Positions 26,948-35,911 of a stretch of DNA of 64,000 nt are shown here, piece after piece (the first letter of the stretch is position 1; every line of letters begins with the position of its first letter). The stretch is from Planctomycetota bacterium (lineage in GTDB: Bacteria > Planctomycetota > OFTM77). The notes beneath the pieces were generated by a model that was not told the DNA's origin, did not search any database, and worked only from the letters and a program-made list of their open reading frames with translations. Both the position numbers and the translations under genes were made by a program. The stretch spans positions 111,578 to 175,577 of the forward strand of contig JAJDCO010000108.1 in NCBI GenBank assembly GCA_029260795.1, given 5' to 3'.

Positions 26948-27301
26948 ATAGAATCTCGAGAGCTCGCCATCCTCTGCGCTCGCATCGCAGACGAGAAGAA
27001 GGGCCAGGACATCGTGATCCTGGATGTGGAAGAGCGAATCCAGATCACGGACTACTTCGTGATCGTCACAGGAATGAACCGGAAGCAGCTGCGCTCGATC
27101 GCCGAAGAGCTGACTCACCGCTTCAAGAAGCAAGGTCTCCTGGTCAAGAGCCTCGAGGGCGATAACCTCGACTCGTGGATCTGCCTCGATTACGGTGACG
27201 TGATCGTGCATCTCTTCCAGGAAGAGGCCCGACGGTACTACGATCTCGAGTTTCTTTGGTCGGACGCTCCTCGCGTGGAATGGCATCTCGCCAGCGCCTG
27301 A
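26948..27301 (+). CDS. rsfS: Ribosomal silencing factor RsfS (Iojap family), non-canonical start
   Basis: 117 residues if started at the ATA at 26948. The family core is clear: 'ITDYFVIVTGMNRKQLRSIAEE', 'LEGDNLDSWICLDYGDVIVHLF', 'RRYYDLEFLWSDAP'. RsfS binds ribosomal protein uL14 and blocks subunit joining in starvation. Homology begins at 'ESRELAILCARIADEKKGQD', right after the ATA and upstream of the first GTG (27014). The frame is closed by TGA at 26942, so no ATG, GTG or TTG is available for the full domain. AAGGAGA (26934-26940) sits 8 nt before the ATA, at ideal spacing. Either an AUA start is used, or an indel joins the nearby ATG at 26941. Confidence 0.88.
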   Translation: MESRELAILCARIADEKKGQDIVILDVEERIQITDYFVIVTGMNRKQLRSIAEELTHRFKKQGLLVKSLEGDNLDSWICLDYGDVIVHLFQEEARRYYDLEFLWSDAPRVEWHLASA

Positions 27302-27396
27302 AGCGTTCGAAGCCTCGCTCAGGTCGAATGCGCCGCCGGCGGTCGAGTCTCTCGATTCGACCTCACGATCGCCGCATGACACCGGAGCATCGCACC

Positions 27397-28200
27397 ATGG
27401 ATCTCCCCTCGCTCGCTCAGCAGATCGAGCAGCACGTTCGTCCCTCGACGTTCCCTGTCGCCCTGCGCATGATCCGTCCCGGCGAGGACCTTCCCGAGAA
27501 GGTGAAGCGCCCCCACGCCGATCTCGGATTCCAGATCGCCATCTGCCAGGGCATCTCGATGGCCCGCCGCTACGGCTGGTCGCTGGCGATGGGCCGTGAA
27601 GACCTCAATTGCCCCCTGACCAAGATCGCCTTCGGATTCGAGAAAGCCCCGAGCTTCTACACCGAGGGTCACCTGGCGTGTGACATGTACACGGGCAGCC
27701 TCGAGGCCGGCCGAGCCAGCGAGGCTTCGGTCCCACGCTTCGAGGCCGGCGCGTACTCGCACTTGGTGGCAGCGCCGCTCGCGCGCGCCCGCTTCGAGCC
27801 ACAGGTCGTGCTCGTCTATGGCAACAGCGCCCAGGTGATGACGCTCTTGGTGGCGGCGCTCTTTCGCCAGGGCGGTCGCCTGACCTCGTCGTTCGGTGGC
27901 CGCATCGATTGTGCGGACATCGTCATCGAGACCATGAAGACGGGTCGGCCTCAAGTGATCTTGCCGTGCTATGGGGATCGGGTGTTTGCGCAAACAGAGG
28001 ACGCGGAGATGGCCTTCACTTTCCCGGCAAATCTGGCCGAAGAGGTGATCGCCGGTCTCCAGGGAGCCCACGGCGGTGGCGTTCGCTATCCCGTGCCCCG
28101 GTTCTTGCGCTATCAAGGCGAGTTCCCGCCGACCTATCGAGAGCTCGATGCGATGTTCGCACGAGACGGGGACGGCAATCGCCCAGCCAATCGTTCGTGA
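27397..28200 (+). CDS. DUF169 family protein
   Basis: 267 residues. It begins 'MDLPSLAQQIEQHVRPSTFPVAL', the usual N-terminus of DUF169 proteins, which also carry 'CQGISMARRYGW' (with the conserved Cys), 'AFGFEKAPSFYTEGHL' and 'QVVLVYGNSAQVMTLL'. The biochemical function of the family is unknown. An in-frame ATG at 27376 is possible, but CCGGAG before 27397 and family alignment favour the later one. It lies between rsfS and the DUF255 gene on the same strand. Confidence 0.85.
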   Translation: MDLPSLAQQIEQHVRPSTFPVALRMIRPGEDLPEKVKRPHADLGFQIAICQGISMARRYGWSLAMGREDLNCPLTKIAFGFEKAPSFYTEGHLACDMYTGSLEAGRASEASVPRFEAGAYSHLVAAPLARARFEPQVVLVYGNSAQVMTLLVAALFRQGGRLTSSFGGRIDCADIVIETMKTGRPQVILPCYGDRVFAQTEDAEMAFTFPANLAEEVIAGLQGAHGGGVRYPVPRFLRYQGEFPPTYRELDAMFARDGDGNRPANRS

Positions 28201-28245
28201 GCGCCGGCGCGCCCTGCGAACGGAGAAAGCGGTCAGAGGCCCGAG

Positions 28246-30006
28246 ATGAAGCAAGTCCAGTGGCGCGACTGGGACGAGTCGACCTTCGAAGAAGCCCGTC
28301 GACTCGAGCGCCCGATCCTGCTCTCGATCACCGCGAGCTGGTGTAGCTGGTGCCACCAAATGGACCGCTTGGTCTTCGGGGACGACGAGATTCGCTCTCT
28401 CGTCGAGGAGCACTACATTCCGATCCGCGCCGACAAGGACAAGCGCCCGGACCTCAACGAGCGTTACAACCAGGGTGGCTGGCCGACCACGGTCTTCCTG
28501 ACACCCGACGGTGAGCTCCTGCGCGGCGGGACCTTCTTCACCAAGGATGAGCTGCGACCGCTCCTGAAGCGAGTCCACCGCTACTACCAGGACAACCGCG
28601 AAGAGGTGCATCAGCACATCGCGACCCTGGTCGAACGCACCGAGCGCTTCCTCCAGAACAAGGACAGCCGACGCGGCGAGCTTCGGCCGACCATGGTCGA
28701 CGACGTCCTCGAGTCGATGCTCGAGAAGTTCGACGCCGAGTACGGTGGCTTCGGAACCGGGCAGAAGTTCCCCCACCCCGAGTCCATCGACTTCGCGTTG
28801 ATGCAATATCACCGCACCAACGACCAGCGCATTCACCAGGTCATCACGCTGACCCTGACCCGGATGAGCGAGAACGGGTTGTGCGACCAAGAGGAAGGTG
28901 GCTTCTTCCGCTATGCGGCCCGTCGCGATTGGCGTGAGCCGCATCACGAGAAGATGCTCGAGACCAATGCCGGCCTGCTCAAGAACTACATCGCGGCCTA
29001 CGCCTGCCTCGGAACCGAGCGCTTCCGCGACACCGCCCAGCAGATCGTCGGCTACCTCAATCGCACGCTCCTCTCGTCCGAAGGCTTCGGCTTCTACGGG
29101 AGTCAGGACGACGAGTCGAGCTACTACTCCCTCGCCCTGGCCGATCGCCGCGAGAAGACGCCACCCCGCGTCGACCGCACCATCTACACCAACTGGAATG
29201 CCCAGACCGCCTCTGCCTACCTGCGCGCCGGCCTCGCCCTCGAGCAGCCCGAGCTCTCCGACATCGCCGTGCGCACGGTCGACTTCCTCATCGACCGGCT
29301 CTACCTGAGCGGCAAGGGCATGTACCACTACTTCGACGGCTCGGCGCGCATCCTCGGCCTACTCACCGACCAGTTTTGGATGGCCAAGACGCTCATCGAC
29401 ACCGCTTCTCATACCGGCGACAACCAGTACCTCGAGGTCGCCCGCGACATCGTCGAGGTCATGATCGACAAGCAGAAGTCGGAGCACGGCGGCTTCTATG
29501 ACATCCAGCGCGACCCCGCTGCCCAAGGCGGCCTGCGTCGACAGAACAAGTCGATCCTCCAGAACGCCGTCATCGGCGAGCTGCTGACTCGACTCGCTTA
29601 CCTCACCGGCGAAGAGCGTTATCGCGAGATCGCCGGCGAGACGCTGCGGTCATTCGCGCGGGACTACAAGCAGTACGGCTACTTCACATCCGGCTATGCG
29701 CGCGCCGTCGACATCTTCCTGCACCCGCCCGTCTACATCCAGATCGTGGGCTCGCTGCAGGATCCCGCACTTCAGGCTCTCCACCAGCACGCCTCGAAGA
29801 TCTACCTGCCGGCCAAGATCGTGCAGGTGCTCGACCCTGAGCGAGACCGCGACGTCATCGGGCGCTTTCATCTCGAGGACGAGGCCTCGCCCTGTGCCTT
29901 CGTCTCGTCGGGACGCACGAGCCACGGACGGGCGCATACCGTCGACGAGCTCGCCGCGCTGATCGAGCAGCACCAGCACGACCGGTACAGCCGCACCGGC
30001 GGCTGA
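28246..30006 (+). CDS. DUF255/YyaL-type thioredoxin-domain protein
   Basis: 586 residues. The thioredoxin-like N-terminal domain has the motif 'SWCSWCHQMD' (C33 and C36; the common form is CHWCHVM), 'DKDKRPDLNERY' and 'GGWPTTVFLTPDG'. The rest is an (alpha/alpha)6-barrel like that of N-acylglucosamine 2-epimerase or cellobiose epimerases ('EYGGFGTGQKFPHPE', 'NWNAQTASAYLRAGLAL'). The family, called spermatogenesis-associated protein 20 in animals, has no firm activity. Compared with the usual 650-700 residues it is somewhat short. It ends 24 nt before a convergent lipoprotein gene. Confidence 0.9.
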   Translation: MKQVQWRDWDESTFEEARRLERPILLSITASWCSWCHQMDRLVFGDDEIRSLVEEHYIPIRADKDKRPDLNERYNQGGWPTTVFLTPDGELLRGGTFFTKDELRPLLKRVHRYYQDNREEVHQHIATLVERTERFLQNKDSRRGELRPTMVDDVLESMLEKFDAEYGGFGTGQKFPHPESIDFALMQYHRTNDQRIHQVITLTLTRMSENGLCDQEEGGFFRYAARRDWREPHHEKMLETNAGLLKNYIAAYACLGTERFRDTAQQIVGYLNRTLLSSEGFGFYGSQDDESSYYSLALADRREKTPPRVDRTIYTNWNAQTASAYLRAGLALEQPELSDIAVRTVDFLIDRLYLSGKGMYHYFDGSARILGLLTDQFWMAKTLIDTASHTGDNQYLEVARDIVEVMIDKQKSEHGGFYDIQRDPAAQGGLRRQNKSILQNAVIGELLTRLAYLTGEERYREIAGETLRSFARDYKQYGYFTSGYARAVDIFLHPPVYIQIVGSLQDPALQALHQHASKIYLPAKIVQVLDPERDRDVIGRFHLEDEASPCAFVSSGRTSHGRAHTVDELAALIEQHQHDRYSRTGG

Positions 30007-30030
30007 GCCAGGGCGGGAATCGGATGCGCT

Positions 30031-30450
30031 CTAATTCGAGGGAACCGTCGCCTCGAGGAGCGCCACCTTGCCCTCGACCCCGAAGAACCGCTTGAGGTTC
30101 TCCAACGTGCTCGAGTTGCTCACGCGCTCGCGGCCTTGATGGGCGAGGTAACGAAACGTGTCGCCCTCGTTGGTCATGTACCCGACGGCGTTGAGGCGCG
30201 TGTCGCGGATGGTGTAGTAGAAGTCCCGGTCCTCGCCGATCGGGCGCGTCCGGTCCTCGACGATGCGCTTCTCAAAGTAGCCGAGCAGGCGATCACCGCT
30301 GCGGACCTCGTAGAAGCTGTGCAACCGATCGAGAGTCTGCGGCTCGCCCGCTTTCGCTCCGCCGCTCGGTGCAGCGCAGCCCGCCGCCAGCCAGCTCAGC
30401 AAGAGGGCCCAGCCGATCACGAAGCGTCCAAGGCGCGTGTGGGGAGTCAT
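30031..30450 (-). CDS. Hypothetical lipoprotein
   Basis: 139 residues from ATG 30450. A signal peptide ends with the lipobox 'SWLAAGC' near residue 26. The mature part ('HSFYEVRSGDRLLGYFEKRIVED', 'YYTIRDTRLNAVGYMTNEGDTFRY') is a beta-rich domain of unknown function. It has its own promoter region shared with the divergent helicase gene. Confidence 0.75.
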   Translation of the reverse strand: MTPHTRLGRFVIGWALLLSWLAAGCAAPSGGAKAGEPQTLDRLHSFYEVRSGDRLLGYFEKRIVEDRTRPIGEDRDFYYTIRDTRLNAVGYMTNEGDTFRYLAHQGRERVSNSSTLENLKRFFGVEGKVALLEATVPSN

Positions 30451-30785
30451 TCGAAGTCCTACCGTTCCATCTCTGTGTCCCATCGGGACTTGTCACGCCT
30501 ATCCCTGCGCGAGCCGCGGATTATACCGAGGCATGTGCGCCGCGGCAAGATTTTCCAGAGACCCGGAGGCCTTCCCAGCGAAGCCGTTCGGCAGCGGCAA
30601 GACCACCCGGCGGAGTGGCTTTTCGCGCTAGCATCTTGATTGTCCGTGGCCGACGGTCGAATGTGCACCCCGAGAGGCTTCGATCGGTTCTTTGTCCAGC
30701 CGGTAGTCACGAGGCCGGAACGTCCCCGCCGGTGCGGCATTCGGGAACGGATCAGCTCTCCGACCGCTCGAGGACCCTCGTCGAC
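30451..30785. other. 335-bp divergent intergenic region
   Basis: It separates the lipoprotein gene (-) from the helicase gene (+) and must hold promoters for both, but no clear boxes are seen in this GC-rich stretch. The frame of the helicase is open through it but without protein-like sequence. Confidence 0.4.
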
Positions 30786-32753
30786 GTGAATGCCTTGCCA
30801 CTCGAAGAAAGCTCCGTGCGCGCTCTCCTGGGCCCCGGCGGTCCGATCGCCGATCGCCATCCCGGCTACGAGCAACGAGACGAGCAGCTCGAGATGGCCG
30901 AGGCCATCGAGGAGACCTTTCGCACCGGCGGTCGGCTCATTGTCGAAGCCGGAACCGGTGTCGGCAAGAGCTTCGCCTACCTGCTGCCCGCGATCGCTCG
31001 CGCGGTTCAAACCGGGCGCCGAGTCGTCGTCGCGACGCACACCATCAACCTGCAGGAGCAGATCTTCCAGAAGGACATCCCGTTCCTTCAGGCATCCCTC
31101 CCGTTCGAGTTCGAAGCCGCCGTCCTGATGGGCCGCGGAAACTACCTCGGCCGGCGACGCCTCTCCCTGGCGGTGGCCAATGAAGGCCTGTTTCCCTACG
31201 AGCAGGATCAGCTGGAGCTACGACGGCTTGCGTCCTGGGCCGCCGACACGCGGTTCGGCACGATTCAAGACCTCGGTCGCCGACCGAGCGCGCCGGTGTG
31301 GGAGACCGTCCTCTCCGATTCGGACAACTGTCTCGGCAAGAAGTGTCCAACCTTCGATAGCTGCTTCTATCAGTCGGCTCGGCGCCAGGCCTATCGCGCT
31401 CAGCTCCTGATCGTGAACCATTCGCTCCTTCTCGCGGATGCCCAGCTGCGCATGGTGGGATCCTCCGCGCTCCCCGACTTCGACACGCTCATCATCGACG
31501 AAGCGCATACGCTCGAGGAGGTCGCGGCGCGCAATCTGGGAGTCGAGGTCACGAACTTCGCCGTCGACCGTTACCTCGGGCACTTGCTGCGCTCCGAGAA
31601 GGGCGGGGTCATGAAGCTCGTCGGCAACGATCGGCTGCGCGGCCGAATCGACGATCTTCGCGAGCTGTCGCAGGAGTTCTTCTCGGACGTCTGGCATTAC
31701 GGAAACGACCGGGCGACCTCGGCCGGCCGCGAGGTCGAGATCCCGATTGGCGGCTCATTCGAAAACCCACTGAGCCCGGCGCTCCGTGGTCTCGCCAAGC
31801 GCCTGCGGGACGAAGGCGCACGGCTGGCGCAGGAAGACGAGCTGACCGAGGTCACGGCCGCGGCCGATCGGGCTCTCGACCTGGGCCAGCGGCTCGACGC
31901 CTTCAACGAACAGCAGGTCCCCGAAGCCGTCTACTGGATCGAAACGGCCCTCCGCAATCACCGCACATCACTCGTCGCTTCGCCCTATCGCGTCGGACCT
32001 GCGCTGGCCGAACACCTCTGGCAACGCCTGCATGCGGTCGTGCTCACCAGCGCCACGCTCTCGACGGGAGGCGCGGCACCGTTCCGCTTCTTCCAGGAGC
32101 GGCTCGGTCTCGAGTCCGCACGCACGCTCCAGCTCGGCTCGCCCTTCGACTATGCTCGTCAGGCGCGCGTCATCCTGCCGCGCTCGATGCCCGACCCGCG
32201 CGAAGACGTCGCCTTCTCGCGGGCGGTGGCCGACAAAGTGCGGCACTACGTGCTCGAGACTCACGGACATGCGCTGGTTCTCTTCACGTCCTATCGTCTC
32301 CTACAGAGCACCTACGACTCGGTCGCCCCCGACCTCGAGCGGGCCGGCATCCGTTGCTTACCTCAGGGCGGCGATCTCTCCCGCCAACGTCTCGTCGAAG
32401 CACTGATGGAAGATCCGGGCTCGGTGATCTTCGGGACGGATTCCTTTTGGCAAGGCATCGACCTGCCGGGAGAAGCGCTTCAGAACGTGATCATCACTCG
32501 CCTTCCGTTCGCCGTACCGGGACATCCCTTGGCGCGAGCTCGTGCCGAAGCCGTGCGCGAGGACGGTGGTCATCCGTTCTTCGACCTGTCCTTGCCCGAA
32601 GCGATCATCAAGCTGCGCCAGGGCGTCGGCCGCCTCATCCGCAGCCGGAAAGACCACGGCATCGTCGTGATCCTCGATCCGCGCGTGCGCACCAAAGGCT
32701 ACGGCGAGCGCGTTCTCGAGGCGTTGCCGCCCGCCCCGATTGTCGTCGAGTAG
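30786..32753 (+). CDS. DinG-family (XPD-like) ATP-dependent DNA helicase
   Basis: 655 residues from a GTG at 30786. Walker A 'EAGTGVGKS', then 'ATHTINLQEQIF', DEAH box 'LIIDEAHTLEEVA', and C-terminal motifs 'FGTDSFWQGIDLPGEAL' and 'KLRQGVGRLIRS'. The Fe-S region has three Cys ('NCLGKKCPTFDSCF'), but the first ligand, normally in 'NYLCRRR', is Gly here ('GRGNYLGRRRLS'). The cluster may be absent or bound differently. DinG-type helicases unwind DNA:DNA and R-loop structures 5'-3'. Its TAG and the TAG of the convergent gene are back to back at 32751-32756 (TAGCTA). Confidence 0.88.
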   Translation: MNALPLEESSVRALLGPGGPIADRHPGYEQRDEQLEMAEAIEETFRTGGRLIVEAGTGVGKSFAYLLPAIARAVQTGRRVVVATHTINLQEQIFQKDIPFLQASLPFEFEAAVLMGRGNYLGRRRLSLAVANEGLFPYEQDQLELRRLASWAADTRFGTIQDLGRRPSAPVWETVLSDSDNCLGKKCPTFDSCFYQSARRQAYRAQLLIVNHSLLLADAQLRMVGSSALPDFDTLIIDEAHTLEEVAARNLGVEVTNFAVDRYLGHLLRSEKGGVMKLVGNDRLRGRIDDLRELSQEFFSDVWHYGNDRATSAGREVEIPIGGSFENPLSPALRGLAKRLRDEGARLAQEDELTEVTAAADRALDLGQRLDAFNEQQVPEAVYWIETALRNHRTSLVASPYRVGPALAEHLWQRLHAVVLTSATLSTGGAAPFRFFQERLGLESARTLQLGSPFDYARQARVILPRSMPDPREDVAFSRAVADKVRHYVLETHGHALVLFTSYRLLQSTYDSVAPDLERAGIRCLPQGGDLSRQRLVEALMEDPGSVIFGTDSFWQGIDLPGEALQNVIITRLPFAVPGHPLARARAEAVREDGGHPFFDLSLPEAIIKLRQGVGRLIRSRKDHGIVVILDPRVRTKGYGERVLEALPPAPIVVE

Positions 32754-33152
32754 CTACGGCTCGCACGACGCGTCTCGTACCGCTTGCACGAGGATCTGGA
32801 ACAGCGCAGCCAGCGACGACTGGGCGTGCCCGGCATAGACGGGCGACATGTTCTCGCGCGTCGGCCAGACCTTGATGTCCGCCTTTCCCAGCTCGGAGTA
32901 GTGCGTCATCTGGTGGAAGCCTCGCTCGGCGAGCCAGGCGCGCGCGCGGTCCCAAGTCGGCAGCCACAGGACACGATCGACGAGCGCCTCGCCATCGATC
33001 CAAGCCGAGTGAAAGACCGCGATCCGACCGACCGGGAGGTCAAGCGGCAGCTCAGCGGTCACGAGAAACGGATCGCCATCTTCAGGCTGCCAGTCCAGCC
33101 CGGACAGGTGGAGCTGTCGGGCGAGGTCGATGGTCTCGGGGTCGAAGTGCAT
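32754..33152 (-). CDS. Hypothetical protein
   Basis: 132 residues from ATG 33152 (GAGAGA upstream). It starts 'MHFDPETIDLARQLHLSGL', with 'DRVLWLPTWDRARAWLAERG' and 'DIKVWPTRENMSPVYAG' later. No signal peptide, helix or catalytic motif is visible and the family is not recognised. The earlier in-frame start gives Arg/Ser-rich sequence and was rejected. Confidence 0.65.
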   Translation of the reverse strand: MHFDPETIDLARQLHLSGLDWQPEDGDPFLVTAELPLDLPVGRIAVFHSAWIDGEALVDRVLWLPTWDRARAWLAERGFHQMTHYSELGKADIKVWPTRENMSPVYAGHAQSSLAALFQILVQAVRDASCEP

Positions 33153-33269
33153 GCGGTCTCTCGTGGAGTGGGAGCGGGTGGTTTCTGACCGAGTGCTCAA
33201 CTCTCGCATCGAGCGATCGGCCATCAACCTGAAAACCCCGGGAGCCGGGTCGCGAGAGGCCCAGGCCAT

Positions 33270-33450
33270 TTCGATGGCGTCCCTTCAGGACGCGCTTCGA
33301 ATCCTTATTCGTCGGTCGTGGGATTCTGGGGCACCGGTACCCCAGGGAGAAGCACCGGCTTCGCCGGCCCTTCTCCCTGGGGGTTTCGACGTCGATTCGA
33401 TTCCTACACCCACCACATTCCACCGCGCGCCCTGAAGGGGCGCCATCGAA
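33270..33450. repeat. MITE-like element with 26-bp terminal inverted repeats and nested hairpins
   Basis: The left end 33270-33295 and the right end 33425-33450 are inverted copies (24 of 26 bases; core CCCTTCAGG). In the centre, 33340-33352 and 33370-33382 pair perfectly over 13 bp, enclosing a second 5-bp stem (33355-33359 / 33363-33367) with a 3-nt loop. CTGGGG at 33326-33331 can pair with CCCCAG at 33340-33345, which would compete with the big stem. It lies in the 422-bp divergent region before the STT3-like gene; the rest of that region shows nothing more. Confidence 0.6.
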
Positions 33451-33574
33451 GGTGATGAACGTGACAACCCGGCCCATCCCGGGCCTCCGATTCCATGACA
33501 ACCTGGTCGGCTTCGGGATGCTCGGGTAGCTTCTCGGGCGGCACTCTTCGGTCCGTCTCGAATCGAGGCTCCCA

Positions 33575-35812
33575 TTGCCCACTTCTCGCTGGCCCCACCG
33601 CGCTCTCGTCGCCATCGCCCTCGCCGCGATCACTGCTCTCGCGGTATGGACACGCAGCGTCGATCGCTCCGTCGTGTTTCGGCCGGCCGGTGTCGTGTTC
33701 TACGGTGGCGATGCTTCCTACCACATGCGGCGGATCGCCTACGGGCTCGAGCGTTTTCCCCGGCACCTCGCCTTCGACCCCTATCTCCATCATCCGGAAG
33801 GTGCGCCCGCAATCTGGCCGCCGCTCTTCGACGTGGCGGTTACCGGCGTACTTCGGATCGCCGGTGCGACGGCTCTCGAACGCGCTGAGCACTGGGCGGC
33901 CTGGGTTCCGGTGGTCCTCGGCTCCGCAACGGTGACCGCGATCGCGTTCGTTGGACGCCAGCTTCTCGGCTCGTGGCTCGCCGGCCTGCTCGCGGCCTTC
34001 CTCCTGTCGATCCTCGGCGGGCACGTCCGCTATTCTCGCGTCGGCCTGCTCGATCACCACGTCGCCCTCGGGCTCGCCGTGCTGGCGACGCTGAGCATCG
34101 GAGCGGCGCTCCTGCGTCGGCAACGATCGGACGCTCGATCCTGGCTGATCGCAGCCGGCTTCGGCACGGCGTTGGGCGGCAGCATTCTGCTGTGGCCGGG
34201 CTGCTTGCTGTTCATGGCGCTCTGGCAGCCGATTCAATGGCTGTCGGTGCAGACGCGTCCACCCGACGAGCGACGGCTCGGCCTTCGACTCGCCTTCGGT
34301 GCGCATCTCGTCGCGACCGTCCTGCTTGCCTTCGGCTGCTCGGGAAGCCCGTGGGTCGAGCGCGGAGAGCTCACGCTGACGACGCTCTCGTGGCTGCAGC
34401 CGATCATCGTCGGTGCCCTGATGCTGGCCTGGGGCGTGGCCTCCATGGACCTTCGAAAGGCGGTCCCCGGAGAGAAGAGCGCAGCGTCGTCCTTGTTCCG
34501 CAGCCTGCTCGGCTACGGTGCCGTATTGATTCTCTTCTCGGGGGTCGCGGCCACGTTCGCTCCAATGCGCAGCTCCGTGACCGCCGCCTGGGGCTGGCTT
34601 GCCAAGGATGAGACCTTCCAGGCGAGCGTGGCGGAGTCGAAGCCACTCTTCTTCCGCGACGACGGCCTGGGCTTCGGCGCTTTTGCCCACGAGATGTTCT
34701 CGTGGGCCGCGTCCTTGGTTCCGATCCTCGCGATCGCCCTACTCATCGTGGGGATCCGGCGTCGAGACCCGGGCCGTCTCGTGCTCGCGATCTTCACGTT
34801 GGCACTCTTCGGAGTCACCTTGCTGCAGGCGCGATTCGCCGACATGGCCTCGGTGCCAGTCGCGCTGACGCTCGCCTCGGCAGCCGGCGCCACCGTTGCT
34901 CGGCGGTTCGGGCGTTGGCAGATCGCTTGGATGGCTGCCGTGATCGTGGGCACCTGGCCTTGCTGGACTCCGATCCGCGAGCAGGCCAGCCGCTCCATCG
35001 AAGACCAGGGCTCGCCGCGACTCAGCGCCTCGGATCTCTACCCCTTGGTCCTGTACGGTACCGCGCGCTGGATTCGAGAGAACACTCCTGAGACGGTCGG
35101 CTTCTTCGACGCATCGGAACGGCCCGAGTACGGCTTGATGTGTTGGTGGGATCTCGGTCACGTGCTCCAGTACACGGCGCGGCGGCCCACTGTCGTCGAC
35201 AACTTTGGAGACGACCTCGGCGGGGACAACTTCGAGGACGCGCTCCTGTTCCATCGGCTCGAAGAGGAGGCCGCCGCCGAGGCACTCCTCGACCGGTATC
35301 GCGCCCGCTACGTCGTCACCCGCATCACGCCGGAGACATCGCGGCGAGCGGAGCACTTGCGACGTGTGGTGACTCGCCTCCACCATTTCGATGGCCTAGG
35401 GATCGCGGTCGACGAGGTGCGTCTGCCAGCCCTCGCAGGCTTTCGATTGATCTACGAGAGCCGGCGCATCGTTCTGGAGAACCAGCCCGAGCAGGTTGGG
35501 CGAACGCCTGCCGCCTACAAGGTCTTCGAGCACGTCCCGGGCGCGATTCTCACGGGATCCGCGCCTCCGGACACCCGTGTCCAGTGCGGGCTCCGGCTGA
35601 CCACGAATCGCAATCGCGCTTTGACTTGGATTGCGGAGACCCTGGCAGACGCGAACGGCCATTACTCGATCCGTGTCCCGTACGCGACCGAGACCGACGC
35701 GGCCCAGGCACGCGCCAGCGGGCTCGTCGAGGTGCGGACGGCCAACGGCACGATCTCGGTCGCCGTGCCGGAAGCAGCCGTCCGCGAGGGTCGAACGATC
35801 GAAGCTCGTTAG
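33575..35812 (+). CDS. STT3/AglB/PglB-like oligosaccharyltransferase (GT66)
   Basis: 745 residues from a TTG at 33575. The first external loop has 'GGDASYHMRRI' near residue 46, corresponding to the catalytic metal-binding Asp region of STT3. It is followed by 'FDPYLHHPEGAPAIWPPLFD' and 'GLLDHHVALG', the bacterial form of the second acidic motif. About 11-13 membrane helices follow. The soluble C-terminal part carries 'MCWWDLGHVLQYTARRP' near residue 523, the WWDYG-equivalent that recognises the acceptor sequon. It ends in a small beta domain, as in archaeal AglB. The enzyme would move lipid-linked glycans to Asn of exported proteins. It heads a glycosylation locus with GT-C enzymes to 43588. 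Lipid-linked substrate and sequon are unknown. Confidence 0.85.
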   Translation: MPTSRWPHRALVAIALAAITALAVWTRSVDRSVVFRPAGVVFYGGDASYHMRRIAYGLERFPRHLAFDPYLHHPEGAPAIWPPLFDVAVTGVLRIAGATALERAEHWAAWVPVVLGSATVTAIAFVGRQLLGSWLAGLLAAFLLSILGGHVRYSRVGLLDHHVALGLAVLATLSIGAALLRRQRSDARSWLIAAGFGTALGGSILLWPGCLLFMALWQPIQWLSVQTRPPDERRLGLRLAFGAHLVATVLLAFGCSGSPWVERGELTLTTLSWLQPIIVGALMLAWGVASMDLRKAVPGEKSAASSLFRSLLGYGAVLILFSGVAATFAPMRSSVTAAWGWLAKDETFQASVAESKPLFFRDDGLGFGAFAHEMFSWAASLVPILAIALLIVGIRRRDPGRLVLAIFTLALFGVTLLQARFADMASVPVALTLASAAGATVARRFGRWQIAWMAAVIVGTWPCWTPIREQASRSIEDQGSPRLSASDLYPLVLYGTARWIRENTPETVGFFDASERPEYGLMCWWDLGHVLQYTARRPTVVDNFGDDLGGDNFEDALLFHRLEEEAAAEALLDRYRARYVVTRITPETSRRAEHLRRVVTRLHHFDGLGIAVDEVRLPALAGFRLIYESRRIVLENQPEQVGRTPAAYKVFEHVPGAILTGSAPPDTRVQCGLRLTTNRNRALTWIAETLADANGHYSIRVPYATETDAAQARASGLVEVRTANGTISVAVPEAAVREGRTIEAR

Positions 35813-35911
35813 AGCTCGAGCCCTCTTGCCGACCGCTCGAAGGCACTCCTTCCACAATCACTCCAACCGATGCTTCGCGACCGTCGGTTCGTTTGGGATA
35901 ATCCATCGATC

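Noticed and set aside
27319..29328. 669-codon open frame on the minus strand opposite the DUF169 and DUF255 genes
   Set aside because: It is the antisense shadow of two well-recognised genes in GC-rich DNA; it has no ribosome site or family sequence.
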